Origin: Limimaricola sp.
Lineage (GTDB): Bacteria; Pseudomonadota; Alphaproteobacteria; Rhodobacterales; Rhodobacteraceae
Reading direction: 5' to 3'
Assembly: GCF_016125575.1 (NCBI RefSeq)
Contig: NZ_WGLM01000002.1
Span: 682,001 to 746,000, forward strand
Length of the DNA stretch: 64,000 bases
Position 1 is the first letter of the stretch; each line of letters starts with the position of its first letter. The notes under the pieces were generated by a model. The model saw nothing but the letters and a program-made list of their open reading frames with translations. It did no database searches and was not told where the DNA came from. The translations under genes and the position numbers were made by a program. Positions 45,730 to 54,901 of the stretch are shown one piece after another.

Positions 45730-46988
45730 TGAAACATGCACTGCTGACAAGCGGCGCCCTGATGGCCGCACTGGCCTGGGGCGGCGCTGCCGCGGCCCAG
45801 ACCGATTTGACGATGTGGTACCACGGTGCCGGCAACGAGGTGGAAAGCAAGATCGTCCACCAGATCATCGACGATTTCAACGCCAGCCAGAGCGATTGGA
45901 AGGTCTCGCTGCAATCCTTCCCGCAGGCGGCCTACAATGATTCCGTGACCGCCGCGGCGCTTGCGGGAAACCTGCCCGACATTCTCGACATGGACGGGCC
46001 GAACATGCCCAACTGGGCTTGGGCAGGCTATATCCAGCCGCTCAACATCGACCAGAGCAAGATCGCCAATTTCCTGCCCGGCACCAAGGGCATCTATGAT
46101 GGCAAGCTTTACTCGATCGGCCTGTGGGACGCGGCCATCGCGCTTTACACGCGGCAATCGACGCTCGACATGCTGGGCCTTCGCACGCCCACGCTTGACC
46201 ATCCGTGGAGCAAGGACGAGTTCATGGCCGCGCTGAAGGCGGCCAAGGATTCAGGCAAGTTCGACTATGCCTTCGATCCCGGCATGGCATGGACCGGCGA
46301 ATGGTACCCCTACGCCTTCTCGCCCTTCCTGCAGTCCTTCGGCGGCGATATCGTCGACCGGTCGACCTACATGACGGCCGAAGGCGCGCTGAACGGCCCC
46401 GATGCGATCGCCTTTGGCGAATGGTGGCAAAGCCTGTTCAAGGACGGCTACGCCTCTGCCAACCAGGACCCGGCGGACCGGGATTCGGGCTTTATCAACG
46501 GCAAGTACGCGTTCAGCTGGAACGGCAACTGGGCAGCGGTGCCGGCGATGGAAAAGGTCAAGGACCTCGTCTTCCTGCCCGCGCCTGATTTCGGCCATGG
46601 ACCCAAGATTGGTGCAGCGTCGTGGCAGTTCGGCGTCTCGGCCACTTCGGCCCATCCTGACGGCGCCGCGGCCTTCATCCAGTTTGCGTTGCAAGACAAG
46701 TACCTGGCCGCGTTTTCGGATGGCATTGGCCTGATCCCCGCCACGACCACTGCCGCGGCGATGACCAAGAACTACGCCCCCGGCGGTTCGCTGGCCGTGT
46801 TCTTCGACTACTCGGCCCAAGAGGCAATGGTGCGTCCGGTCACCCCCGGCTACGTCGTTGAATCGAAGGTCTTCGAGAAAGCTGTCACCGACATCGCCAA
46901 CGGTGCCGACGTGACTGATACGCTTGATGCCGCGGTCGACGAGATCAACGCCGACATCGAGAAGAACAACGGTTACCAGAAACAGTAA
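45729..46988 (+). CDS. sugar-binding protein of ABC importer (family 1)
   Basis: The 419-residue exported solute-binding protein has a signal peptide (MKHALLTSGALMAALAWGG...AQ, about 1-24) and the SBP_bac_1 fold (LTMWYHGAGNEVES, LPDILDMDGPNMPNWAW). Aromatic-rich segments suit oligosaccharide binding. It overlaps lacI by one base and is followed by a strong hairpin before the permease gene. Confidence 0.93.
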   Translation: MKHALLTSGALMAALAWGGAAAAQTDLTMWYHGAGNEVESKIVHQIIDDFNASQSDWKVSLQSFPQAAYNDSVTAAALAGNLPDILDMDGPNMPNWAWAGYIQPLNIDQSKIANFLPGTKGIYDGKLYSIGLWDAAIALYTRQSTLDMLGLRTPTLDHPWSKDEFMAALKAAKDSGKFDYAFDPGMAWTGEWYPYAFSPFLQSFGGDIVDRSTYMTAEGALNGPDAIAFGEWWQSLFKDGYASANQDPADRDSGFINGKYAFSWNGNWAAVPAMEKVKDLVFLPAPDFGHGPKIGAASWQFGVSATSAHPDGAAAFIQFALQDKYLAAFSDGIGLIPATTTAAAMTKNYAPGGSLAVFFDYSAQEAMVRPVTPGYVVESKVFEKAVTDIANGADVTDTLDAAVDEINADIEKNNGYQKQ

Positions 46989-47000
46989 CCGTTCCTCCCG

Positions 47001-47032
47001 CCCGGGCCGCGGCGCCTTTGCCGTGGCCCGGG
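47001..47032 (+). terminator. intercistronic hairpin after sugar-binding protein gene
   Basis: CCCGGGCCGCGGC (47001-47013) pairs with GCCGTGGCCCGGG (47020-47032) with one G-U wobble and a six-base loop. It starts 12 bases after the stop codon and has no T-tract, as expected of a processing or stability hairpin of the malE-malF kind. Confidence 0.65.
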
Positions 47033-47066
47033 TTCCCCCGCCGATCCCCGCATCTCAGGACAGGTG

Positions 47067-48152
47067 ATGCCCATGCCATCCGGGTCGAAACTGACACAGT
47101 CGAACGCTGCGGGCTGGGCCTTTGCCCTGCCGGGATTTGCGCTGATGGTGCTGTTCATCATCGTGCCGTTCGTCTTTGCCATCGTGCTGTCGTTCACCAA
47201 CCAGCGGCTGGTCTCGCCCAACCCGACCGAGTTCGTGGGCTGGTCGAATTACCAGCAGCTTCTGGGCGTGGGCATGCTGACGCTGGAGCCTGAAAAGGAC
47301 GCCTCGGGGGCGATCATCCGCGACGCGGACGGCCAGCCGACCTATCCGCGGGTGCGCACCTACACGCGCAACAACCCCGACTATCCCGGTCTGAAGGGCA
47401 TGCGCGAGCTGACCAGCTGGCAATCGGGCCAGAACCGCACCTACATCCTTGCCAGCGACGTTGTGTTCCTGCGCGCGATCATCAACACCTTCATCTTCGT
47501 GCTGGTCGTGGCGCCCGTGCAGGGGGGGCTTGCACTGGGGCTGGCCCTGCTGATCAATCAGAAATTACGCGGGATCAACATTTACCGGGCGATCTATTTC
47601 ATGCCCGTGGTGGTCTCGATCGTCGTCGTGTCGCTGTTGTGGCGCTTCATCTATGACGGGAATTCGGGCCTTTTGAACAACATGCTCGGCGCGCTCAGTT
47701 TCGGCGCGTTCAAGCCGGTGAACTGGCTGGGCAATCCGCATACCGCGCTGGGCGCGATCATCGCGATGTCAATCTGGCAGGCCGTTGGCTTTCACATGGT
47801 GATCTGGCTTTCGGGCCTGCAGACGATCAGCCCCACCCTTTACGAGGCGGCGGCCATCGAAGGATCGACCAAGTGGCAGACCTTTCGGTACGTGACATGG
47901 CCGGGGCTGCGCAATACCGCCGTGCTGGTCCTGATCGTCATCACCATGCAGGCCTTCGCCCTGTTCGCGCAGATCGACGTGATGACCAAGGGCGGTCCGC
48001 TTGACAGCACGCAGACCATCGTCTTCCAGGCGGTGCAGCGCGGCTATGGCAAGCAGGACATCTCGGGCGGTTCTGCGATCTCGGTGATCCTGTTCCTGAT
48101 CGTGCTGACGATCTCGCTGGTCCAACGCTACCTGACGCGGGAGAAAACGTGA
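47067..48152 (+). CDS. sugar ABC importer permease (MalF-type)
   Basis: The 361-residue permease has an N-terminal helix, a large periplasmic insertion between helices 1 and 2 (about 55-130) and the EAA loop YEAAAIEGSTKWQTFRYVTWP. The start was placed at 47067, 6 bases after AGGA; in-frame alternatives at 47064 and 47073 cannot be excluded. The stop overlaps the next permease start (TGATG). Confidence 0.92.
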   Translation: MPMPSGSKLTQSNAAGWAFALPGFALMVLFIIVPFVFAIVLSFTNQRLVSPNPTEFVGWSNYQQLLGVGMLTLEPEKDASGAIIRDADGQPTYPRVRTYTRNNPDYPGLKGMRELTSWQSGQNRTYILASDVVFLRAIINTFIFVLVVAPVQGGLALGLALLINQKLRGINIYRAIYFMPVVVSIVVVSLLWRFIYDGNSGLLNNMLGALSFGAFKPVNWLGNPHTALGAIIAMSIWQAVGFHMVIWLSGLQTISPTLYEAAAIEGSTKWQTFRYVTWPGLRNTAVLVLIVITMQAFALFAQIDVMTKGGPLDSTQTIVFQAVQRGYGKQDISGGSAISVILFLIVLTISLVQRYLTREKT

Positions 48153-49030
48153 TGGCTCGCATCGACCCCGACAACCGCGGCCTGCGCCTGACCGTGCGCT
48201 ACACGGTGCTGACGCTGATCGCGATCATCTTCGTCTTCCCGCTGATCTTCATGGTCATGTCGTCGCTGAAACCGGACCACCAGTTGCTGACCGACACGAG
48301 CAGCCTGCGGGCCTTTCTGCCGGTCGGCGATATCAGCGTGAACAACTACTTCGACGCCTTCAAGCGCGCGCCGGTGGCCATGTTCGTCTTCAACTCGGTG
48401 CTGGTGACCGGGGTGACGGTGCTGTTGTCGCTGCTGGTCTGTTCGTTGACGGCCTTCTCGTTCGTGTTCCTGCGCTGGCGCGGACGCGACCTTGTGCTGG
48501 CGATCATCCTTGCCACGCTGATCGTGCCGTTCGAGACCATCGCGATCCCGCTGTTGCTGCTGTCGTCCAAGCTGCCGTGGATCGGCCTGCACGGGCTGAC
48601 ATGGGGCTGGCTGAACAGCTATCGCGTGCAGATCGTGCCGTTCATCGCCGATGGCCTGACGATTTTCCTTTTCGTGCAGTATTTCAAGGATCTGCCCGGA
48701 GAGCTGATCGAGGCGGCGCGGGTCGAGGGGGCCAGTTGGGGCCAGATCTACCGCCGTGTCGTGATGCCGCTGTCCGGCCCGGTTCTGGCCACCGCCGCGA
48801 TCCTGAAATTCCTTGCCATGTACAACCAGTATCTCTGGCCGCTGATGGTGGTGCAGGAAGAAGGCTATCGCCCGGTGATGGTCGGGCTGCAGTATTTCTT
48901 CCAGCTCAACCCCGCATGGGGCGAGATCATGGCCTATCTCAGCCTGATCACCATTCCGGTGCTGACCTTCTACCTCTTCTTGCAACGCGCCTTCATCGCC
49001 TCGATCGCTTCGACGGGCGTGAAGGGTTAA
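48152..49030 (+). CDS. sugar ABC importer permease (MalG-type)
   Basis: The 292-residue partner permease has six predicted helices and the EAA loop IEAARVEGASWGQIYRRVVMP. It pairs with the upstream MalF-type protein to form the channel. The gene begins within the stop codon of its neighbour and ends 15 bases before the hydrolase gene. Confidence 0.93.
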   Translation: MARIDPDNRGLRLTVRYTVLTLIAIIFVFPLIFMVMSSLKPDHQLLTDTSSLRAFLPVGDISVNNYFDAFKRAPVAMFVFNSVLVTGVTVLLSLLVCSLTAFSFVFLRWRGRDLVLAIILATLIVPFETIAIPLLLLSSKLPWIGLHGLTWGWLNSYRVQIVPFIADGLTIFLFVQYFKDLPGELIEAARVEGASWGQIYRRVVMPLSGPVLATAAILKFLAMYNQYLWPLMVVQEEGYRPVMVGLQYFFQLNPAWGEIMAYLSLITIPVLTFYLFLQRAFIASIASTGVKG

Positions 49031-49045
49031 CCGACGGATTCGACA

Positions 49046-50053
49046 ATGGTTCTCGCGCTCAATCACCAATGGATCTGGGACAGCTGGTATGCCCATGACG
49101 GGCAACGCTGGCACGCCTACTTCCTCAAGGCCGACAAGTCGCTGGGCGACCCGGACCTGCGCCATTTCAACGTGCGCCAAGGCCACGCGATCAGCGACGA
49201 CCTGGTCAACTGGACGCATCTGGGCACCTGTCTGCAGCCCGCCAAGGGCGAAAACACCTTTGACGACACCACGACATGGACCGGCTCGGTCGTGCAGGGG
49301 CCCGACGGGCTGTGGCATCTTTTCTATACCGGCGGCGGATCGGCCGAGCAGGGCCTTTACCAGCGGATCGGCCATGCGACCTCGACCGACATGCACCACT
49401 GGAGCCGGGTCGAGACGGTGCCGGGCAATCCGGGCCTCTGCCTCGACCTCGACGGGCCGAATGCGGCCTTCTACGAGAAGGATCACGCCGTCGGCCACTG
49501 GCACGACCGCGCGATGCGCGATCCTTGGGTGATGAAGGACCCAGAGGGCAATGGCTGGCTGATGTTTTTCACCGCGCGCGCGCCCGGCATCGCCGAGGCC
49601 AACGCCGCGGGGGCCATCGGTTTCGCCACCTCGCCCGACCTTTACACATGGACCCTGCAACCGCCCGTTTTCGTCGGCGGTTACGGGCAGCTTGAGGTGC
49701 CGCAGGTGTTTTCGGTCGACGGGCAATGGTATTGCCTGTTCTGCACCGCGGCCCAGCATTGGTCGCAGGCGCGTATTGCCGAAACCGGGCTGCGCCCCGT
49801 GACCGGTACGCATTACCTGATCGGTGACGGTCCGCGCGGCCCGTGGCGCATCGCGCCGGGTTTCATGGACGGGGCAGATCCCTGCCGGCGTTATGCCGCG
49901 CGGATTCTCGATACCGACGAGGGGCTGGTGATCATGGGGTTTGCAGATAGCGGCCATGACACGTTCATCGGCCATGTGATGGATCCCGAACCGGTCGAGG
50001 TGGGGGCAGACGGCCTGCTGCGCGTGGCCGCGCAGGCCCGGGCGGCGGAGTAG
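49046..50053 (+). CDS. cytoplasmic GH32-like (five-bladed propeller) glycoside hydrolase
   Basis: The 335-residue protein has the clan GH-J layout. A WIWDSW motif near the N-terminus places an aspartate (D12) where GH32 has its nucleophile (WMNDPNG). A later RDP motif (158-160) and a glutamate (E217, QLEVPQVF) match the RDP and EC motifs. GHAISDDLVNW is also GH32-like. No signal peptide is present, so hydrolysis would follow import. A beta-fructoside such as sucrose or a fructo-oligosaccharide is the simplest substrate guess. The altered WMNDPNG motif makes other substrates possible. Confidence 0.75.
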   Translation: MVLALNHQWIWDSWYAHDGQRWHAYFLKADKSLGDPDLRHFNVRQGHAISDDLVNWTHLGTCLQPAKGENTFDDTTTWTGSVVQGPDGLWHLFYTGGGSAEQGLYQRIGHATSTDMHHWSRVETVPGNPGLCLDLDGPNAAFYEKDHAVGHWHDRAMRDPWVMKDPEGNGWLMFFTARAPGIAEANAAGAIGFATSPDLYTWTLQPPVFVGGYGQLEVPQVFSVDGQWYCLFCTAAQHWSQARIAETGLRPVTGTHYLIGDGPRGPWRIAPGFMDGADPCRRYAARILDTDEGLVIMGFADSGHDTFIGHVMDPEPVEVGADGLLRVAAQARAAE

Positions 50054-50057
50054 ACCT

Positions 50058-51149
50058 ATGGCGCGTATCGTTCTGAAAAACCTACGGAAAAGCTTTGGCT
50101 CCGTCGACGTGATCAAGGGCGTGGATCTGGCCATCGAGGATGGCGAGTTCACTGTCTTCGTCGGCCCATCCGGCTGTGGCAAATCCACCCTGCTGCGGAT
50201 GATCGCGGGGCTGGAGGATATCTCGTCTGGCTCGCTGGAGATCGACGGCACGGTCGTCAACGAGGTGCAGCCCAAGGATCGGGGCGTGGCTATGGTGTTT
50301 CAGACCTACGCCATCTTCCCGCACATGACTGTGCGCGAGAACGTGGCCTTTGGCCTGACGATCGCCAAGACGCCCAAGGCCGAGAAGGAGGCCAAGGTCG
50401 CCGAGGCCGCGCGTATTTTGCAGATGGAGCACTTGCTGGACCGCCGGCCCAGCCAGTTGTCAGGCGGGCAGCGCCAGCGCGTCGCCATTGGCCGCGCCAT
50501 CGTGCGCGATCCCAAGGTCTTCCTGTTCGACGAGCCGCTCTCGAACCTCGACGCCGCGCTGCGCATGAACATGCGCATGGAGATTGGCAAGCTGCACCAG
50601 CAACTCAGCGCCACGATGATCTACGTCACCCATGACCAGGTCGAGGCGATGACGCTGGCCGACAAGATCGTCGTGCTCAAGGACGGGCAAGTGATGCAGA
50701 TCGGCACGCCGATGGAACTGTATCACGAGCCGGTCAATATTTTCGTCGCCGGCTTTCTCGGCGCGCCGTCGATGAATTTCCTGACCGTTGACGTGGGCGA
50801 GGTATCGGGCGACAGCGCAACGGTGCGCGCCGGCGCGCTGGAGCCTATCGCGGTGCCAACGCGCGGGCGCGACATCCGGGCGGGCGGCACCGCCACGCTG
50901 GGCGTGCGGCCGCAATATCTGGGCCCGGTGGACGCAGGCCAGACGGGCATGTTGCATGGCAAGGTCGACCTGACCGAGCGGCTGGGCAGCGAGACGGTTG
51001 TCGAGATGACACTGCGCGACGGCGCGAAGCTGATCGCCGCCTTCGCCGAGGACCGGATCTTCACACCGGGGCAGGGCGTGGACCTGAACTTTGATCCGGC
51101 CCGCGCGCATCTCTTCGCCGAGGCACCGCCTGACCCCACGGCGCACTGA
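50058..51149 (+). CDS. sugar ABC importer ATPase (MalK/UgpC-type)
   Basis: The 363-residue ATPase has Walker A GPSGCGKST, signature LSGGQRQR, Walker B VFLFDEPLSNLD and the switch region YVTHDQVEAMT. A C-terminal TOBE regulatory domain (about 240-355) follows. It completes the LacI-controlled importer. Only 6 bases separate its stop from that of the convergent GH20 gene. Confidence 0.95.
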   Translation: MARIVLKNLRKSFGSVDVIKGVDLAIEDGEFTVFVGPSGCGKSTLLRMIAGLEDISSGSLEIDGTVVNEVQPKDRGVAMVFQTYAIFPHMTVRENVAFGLTIAKTPKAEKEAKVAEAARILQMEHLLDRRPSQLSGGQRQRVAIGRAIVRDPKVFLFDEPLSNLDAALRMNMRMEIGKLHQQLSATMIYVTHDQVEAMTLADKIVVLKDGQVMQIGTPMELYHEPVNIFVAGFLGAPSMNFLTVDVGEVSGDSATVRAGALEPIAVPTRGRDIRAGGTATLGVRPQYLGPVDAGQTGMLHGKVDLTERLGSETVVEMTLRDGAKLIAAFAEDRIFTPGQGVDLNFDPARAHLFAEAPPDPTAH

Positions 51150-51155
51150 CGCCGC

Positions 51156-52982
51156 TCAGGCGCCGTCGTGCCAGCCGAAGGCCGGTTTCAGCACGTCGCG
51201 CAACGCGCCTGACAGTGCGCGTAGGCCCGCGCCGTCCAGCGTCTCGGCCCGGTCCCATGCCTTGGTGGCCACCCCCAGCAGGCGCGGCAGCAGCATCGGC
51301 CAAAGCTGGTTGTCTTCGGTGGTGAATTCGCCCCAGAAGGTCGCTTCGACGCCGATCACGCTTGGCGCGATGTCGGGCGCGTCGGGCGGCAAGGGTGACC
51401 AGCTGATCGTCTGTTCCAGCCCGATGAAGGCGGCCCAGGCCGCGCCCCAGTCGTCGGCCGCGCCGGTATGGGCCATATCGAGATAGGTATGCTGCGCGGG
51501 GCACATCACGATGTCATAGCCGGCGCGCGCGGCGGCGATGCCGGGCGCCTGCCCGGTCCATGAAAAGAGGATCGCGTTGTTGCCGATGCCGCCATTGGCG
51601 CCGCGCGCGGCCTCTTCCCAGGCGGCGGGGCGCTGGCCGTTGGCGGCCACGCGGGCGGCAAGCCGTTCCAGCAGCCAGCCCTGCAAGTCGTCGCGTCCGC
51701 CCAGCCCCTCGCGCGCCTTCAGCGCCGCCGCGGCCGGTGAGCCGTCCCAAGTGGCGGGTGGCAACTCGTCGGCGCCAAGGTGCAGGTGGCCGAAGGGAAA
51801 CAGCGCGCCCACCTCATCGACAAGCGCGTTCAACACCCCCCATGTCCGCGGCATCGCGGGGTTCACCACGTTGGCGGGATAGCCCTGGATGCTGACTTCG
51901 GTGCCGGTCTCGTCGGGGTCGCGCAGGCCGTCGAGCGCGGCGATCAGGCCGAAGCCATGGGCGGGCACCTCGATCTCGGGCAGGATCTCGACGCACCGGT
52001 CGGCGGCGTGTGCGATCAGGGCGCGCGCGGTCGCCTTGGAATAGCTGCCGCCCGACCGGATGCCGCCGCCGAAGACTCCCGGCACCAGTTCGCCCTCGCC
52101 GCGAAAGGCGGTCTTTTGCCACAGCTCGGGCAGGCAATCGACCTCGAGCCGGAACGCCTCGTCATCGGCGAAGTGCCAGTGAAAGCGGTTGAGTTTCAGC
52201 AGCGCCATCAGGTCGATCAGCCGGGTCAGCGTCTGGGGCGCGAAGAAGTGGCGCGCACAGTCGAGGTGCTGGCCGCGCCAGCCAAAGCGGGGTCGGTCGG
52301 TGATGGTGCCGCAGGGCACCGCGCCGGGATGGGTGTGCATCAGCATCAGCAGGCTGACGCCGCCGTAGAAGGCGCCCGCGCGGTCGCCGGCAGCGAGTGT
52401 CAGGCCTTCGGGCGCGATGGTCAGGACGTAGCCCTCGGGCGGCTGGCCCGAGTCGTCGATCAGCCGCAGCGGCAGGCCGTCTGCAGCCAGGAACGGCCCA
52501 AGGCCGGTCGCGTGGGCCAGCCTGTCAACGGCCGCAAGCGGTTCGTCGCTGTTGGCGATGCCGCTTGGCGCGACGGTGCCGCCCGCGGGTTGCCAATCGG
52601 TGGGTGGCGGGACAAGGCGCAGCCCCTCGGGGCCGGGCGGTGCGGACCACTCGGCCGGGGCCACGCCCGCGGGCAGGGGCGGCAGAGCGTCGCAGCCACC
52701 GTCATGGCGCAGGTAGGCGCCCAGCGGCAGCCATGCGCGGTTGACCGGGCGATAGCTGCGGTCGAGGTGGCGCAGGACAAGGCGATGCGGCCGCCCCGGT
52801 TCCAGCGCGGGCAGCCGCACCTCGAGGTATCCGGCCAGACGATGGATCAGCCAGCCACCCTCCACCACCTCGCCCGCCGCCATCAGCGAGGCGCAGAAGA
52901 CGGGCGAGGCGAGAGGCGTGTCGCTGCCGATCTCGCAGATGATCAGGTCGCCGTCGATGCGGGCGGAAAAGGTCAGATCCAT
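51156..52982 (-). CDS. cytoplasmic GH20 beta-N-acetylhexosaminidase
   Basis: The 608-residue enzyme has an N-terminal non-catalytic part (1-215) and a GH20 TIM barrel. It contains RFGWRGQHLDCARHFF at barrel strand 1, NRFHWHFADDEAFRLE, and the catalytic Asp405-Glu406 pair in HLHLGADELPP. GH20 enzymes cleave terminal GlcNAc or GalNAc using the substrate acetamido group. No signal peptide is present, so it should act on imported oligosaccharides. The start at 52982 sits 4 bases after the GntR stop, implying one transcript. Confidence 0.92.
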   Translation of the reverse strand: MDLTFSARIDGDLIICEIGSDTPLASPVFCASLMAAGEVVEGGWLIHRLAGYLEVRLPALEPGRPHRLVLRHLDRSYRPVNRAWLPLGAYLRHDGGCDALPPLPAGVAPAEWSAPPGPEGLRLVPPPTDWQPAGGTVAPSGIANSDEPLAAVDRLAHATGLGPFLAADGLPLRLIDDSGQPPEGYVLTIAPEGLTLAAGDRAGAFYGGVSLLMLMHTHPGAVPCGTITDRPRFGWRGQHLDCARHFFAPQTLTRLIDLMALLKLNRFHWHFADDEAFRLEVDCLPELWQKTAFRGEGELVPGVFGGGIRSGGSYSKATARALIAHAADRCVEILPEIEVPAHGFGLIAALDGLRDPDETGTEVSIQGYPANVVNPAMPRTWGVLNALVDEVGALFPFGHLHLGADELPPATWDGSPAAAALKAREGLGGRDDLQGWLLERLAARVAANGQRPAAWEEAARGANGGIGNNAILFSWTGQAPGIAAARAGYDIVMCPAQHTYLDMAHTGAADDWGAAWAAFIGLEQTISWSPLPPDAPDIAPSVIGVEATFWGEFTTEDNQLWPMLLPRLLGVATKAWDRAETLDGAGLRALSGALRDVLKPAFGWHDGA

Positions 52983-52986
52983 CGCG

Positions 52987-53751
52987 CTACTCCAGCCGCA
53001 ATTCAGTGACGAAATCGTAGATATCCGAGCGGTAGAGCCCGCGCGTGAACTCGATCGGGCGGCCGCTGTCGAGGTATCCGGTCCGGTCGATCCGCAGCGC
53101 CGCGGCACCCTCGGCCATGCCAAGGCGGCGCGCCTCCTCGGCGCCAAGGTTCACCGCGCTGACGCGCTGAATGGCACGGGTCGGCGCGCGACCGTCCGCG
53201 CGCAGCACCTGGTAAAGCGAAACGCCCACGACGGCGGGGTTGGGCAGGATGTCTTCGGGCAGGGCCGAGTTTTCCAGCGCCATCGGCACCCCGTCGGCGC
53301 TGCGCAGCCGTTCCAGCCGCGCGACGCGGCGCCCCGCCGAGAGGCCCAGCACCATCTGCTCGTCCGGGCTGGGCACGAACAGGCCTTGCGACAGGACGGC
53401 AGAGGTCGAGGTCTTGCCGCGCGCCCGCATGTTTTCGGTGAAAGAGACCAGCGAAGAGAGCGATTGTTCCAGCCGGGGCGGGCCTGCGCGCACGAAGCTG
53501 CCTGCGCCGCGGCGCTGCACGATCAGCCCCTCTTCGGCCAGTCGCGCCACCGCCTTGCGCACGGTGACCCGGCTGACATCCGCCATCTCGGCCAGATCGC
53601 GTTCGGGCGGAAGCTGCTGATCGGGGCCAAGGCGGCCCGAGCCGATCGCTGCCGCAAGATGCCGATAGAGTTGCAGATACCGGGCCCCGCCGCCGCTTCG
53701 GTGCCATGCGGCGGGCGAGAAGAGCTCGGCTGTATCGCTGTCGGCACGCAT
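52987..53751 (-). CDS. GntR-family regulator with UTRA domain (NagQ/HutC type)
   Basis: The 254-residue regulator has an N-terminal winged helix (LPPERDLAEMADVSRVTVRK, about 40-60) and a UTRA effector domain (about 90-250), the HutC/NagR subfamily that often senses amino-sugar phosphates. The start at 53751 leaves the repeated GGTATTAT motif in the non-coding region. It is transcribed with the GH20 gene and opposite to the importer operon, and probably represses both directions until an amino-sugar-6-phosphate binds. Confidence 0.9.
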   Translation of the reverse strand: MRADSDTAELFSPAAWHRSGGGARYLQLYRHLAAAIGSGRLGPDQQLPPERDLAEMADVSRVTVRKAVARLAEEGLIVQRRGAGSFVRAGPPRLEQSLSSLVSFTENMRARGKTSTSAVLSQGLFVPSPDEQMVLGLSAGRRVARLERLRSADGVPMALENSALPEDILPNPAVVGVSLYQVLRADGRAPTRAIQRVSAVNLGAEEARRLGMAEGAAALRIDRTGYLDSGRPIEFTRGLYRSDIYDFVTELRLE

Positions 53752-53789
53752 CTGTCGGCCCCCCGGCCCATTTTTCTGGTCTGACTGCG

Positions 53790-53913
53790 ATAATACCAAA
53801 GTGGGGCCAATGGGGAAGCAGAAATTGAATATTTCAGGGGAAAACCGTGATCTATGGGGTATTATTGCGCTTGGTATTATTTTGGTAGCATTTTTACGGA
53901 CTGCCGGTATCAT
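53790..53913. promoter_or_regulatory. divergent promoter region with repeated GGTATTAT operator-like motif
   Basis: ATAATACCAA (53790-53799) and TTGGTATTAT (53871-53880) are perfect reverse complements. Further copies are GGTATTAT at 53858-53865, TTGGTA at 53882-53887 and GGTATCAT at 53906-53913. The region is AT-rich in a GC-rich window and lies between the GntR gene and the importer operon. The motif also resembles -10 boxes (TATTAT), so operators and promoters may overlap. Confidence 0.6.
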
Positions 53914-53967
53914 CAACACCAAGATGCGATTCGTCCCGAGAGGCGGGTCCGCAACAGGGGGGACGCC

Positions 53968-54900
53968 ATGGCCGATATGACCGTGGAGGCGGGCGCTGCC
54001 GCGCCGACGACGATGCCGCGCAGGCTAAGTGAAGGGTGGTTTGCCTGGGCGCTGATTGCTCCGGCGATGCTCTTTATCGGTGTTATCGTGGCCTGGCCGC
54101 TGGCCGAAACGCTGCGGCTGTCCTTCACCGATGCCAACCTCGGCGGCGAACATTGGGTGGGCTGGGCCAACTACCAGGCGCTGTGGGACAGCAGCCCCTT
54201 TGCCCAGACCATCGGGCGCACGTTCTACTGGATGGTCTTGTCGGTCTGCCTCAAGCTGATCCTTGGGCTGATCGGGGCGACGCTGCTGAATGCCGCGGTG
54301 CCGGGGCGGGGCCTGTTCCGGGTGCTGGTGATGCCACCGTGGGTCATTCCCATCGCGATCGGCTGCATCGGCTGGCTGTGGCTTTACAACGGGCATTTCG
54401 GCATGCTGGCGGGGCTGGCGCAGCGCTGGGGCCTGATCGGCGGCCCGTTCGAGTTTCTCGCCTACAAGCAAAGCGCCTTTTACTCGGCCATCGTCACCGA
54501 TGTCTGGGTCGGCACGCCGATGGTCAGCCTGTTCTTTCTGGCCGCGATGCAGGGCGTCAGCCGCGACCTTTACGAGGCGGCCTGGGTTGACGGGGCAGGG
54601 CGCTGGTACCGGTTCCGCCGGATCACCATTCCGCAGATCATGCCGGTGATCGTCTCGATGGCACTTCTGTCAGCGATCTGGACCTTCAACAGCTTCGAAG
54701 TGATCTGGATCCTGACGCAAGGCGGCCCGCGCGGCGCCACCACGACGCTGATCGTCGATACCTACAAGACCGCCATCGGCAACTACAAGTTCGGCGAGGG
54801 TGCGGCCCGCGCTGTCGTGATCGTGGTGCTGCTGGCCTCGTTCAGCCTGATCTACCTGTTCTTCCTGAACAAGGTGAACCGCAAGTACGGGGTGAAGTGA
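53968..54900 (+). CDS. amino-sugar ABC importer permease 1
   Basis: The 310-residue sugar permease has six helices and the EAA loop YEAAWVDGAGRWYRFRRITIP. AGGGGGGACG precedes the ATG at 53968, so a longer frame starting in the operator region is unlikely. It is the first gene of the plus-strand amino-sugar operon. The next permease begins one base after its stop. Confidence 0.9.
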   Translation: MADMTVEAGAAAPTTMPRRLSEGWFAWALIAPAMLFIGVIVAWPLAETLRLSFTDANLGGEHWVGWANYQALWDSSPFAQTIGRTFYWMVLSVCLKLILGLIGATLLNAAVPGRGLFRVLVMPPWVIPIAIGCIGWLWLYNGHFGMLAGLAQRWGLIGGPFEFLAYKQSAFYSAIVTDVWVGTPMVSLFFLAAMQGVSRDLYEAAWVDGAGRWYRFRRITIPQIMPVIVSMALLSAIWTFNSFEVIWILTQGGPRGATTTLIVDTYKTAIGNYKFGEGAARAVVIVVLLASFSLIYLFFLNKVNRKYGVK

Positions 54901-54901
54901 G

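Noticed and set aside
48128-50275. A 715-codon minus-strand open frame opposite the sugar permease and GH32-like genes
   Set aside because: It spans three real plus-strand genes and is His/Arg/Gln-rich nonsense, a typical mirror frame in high-GC DNA.
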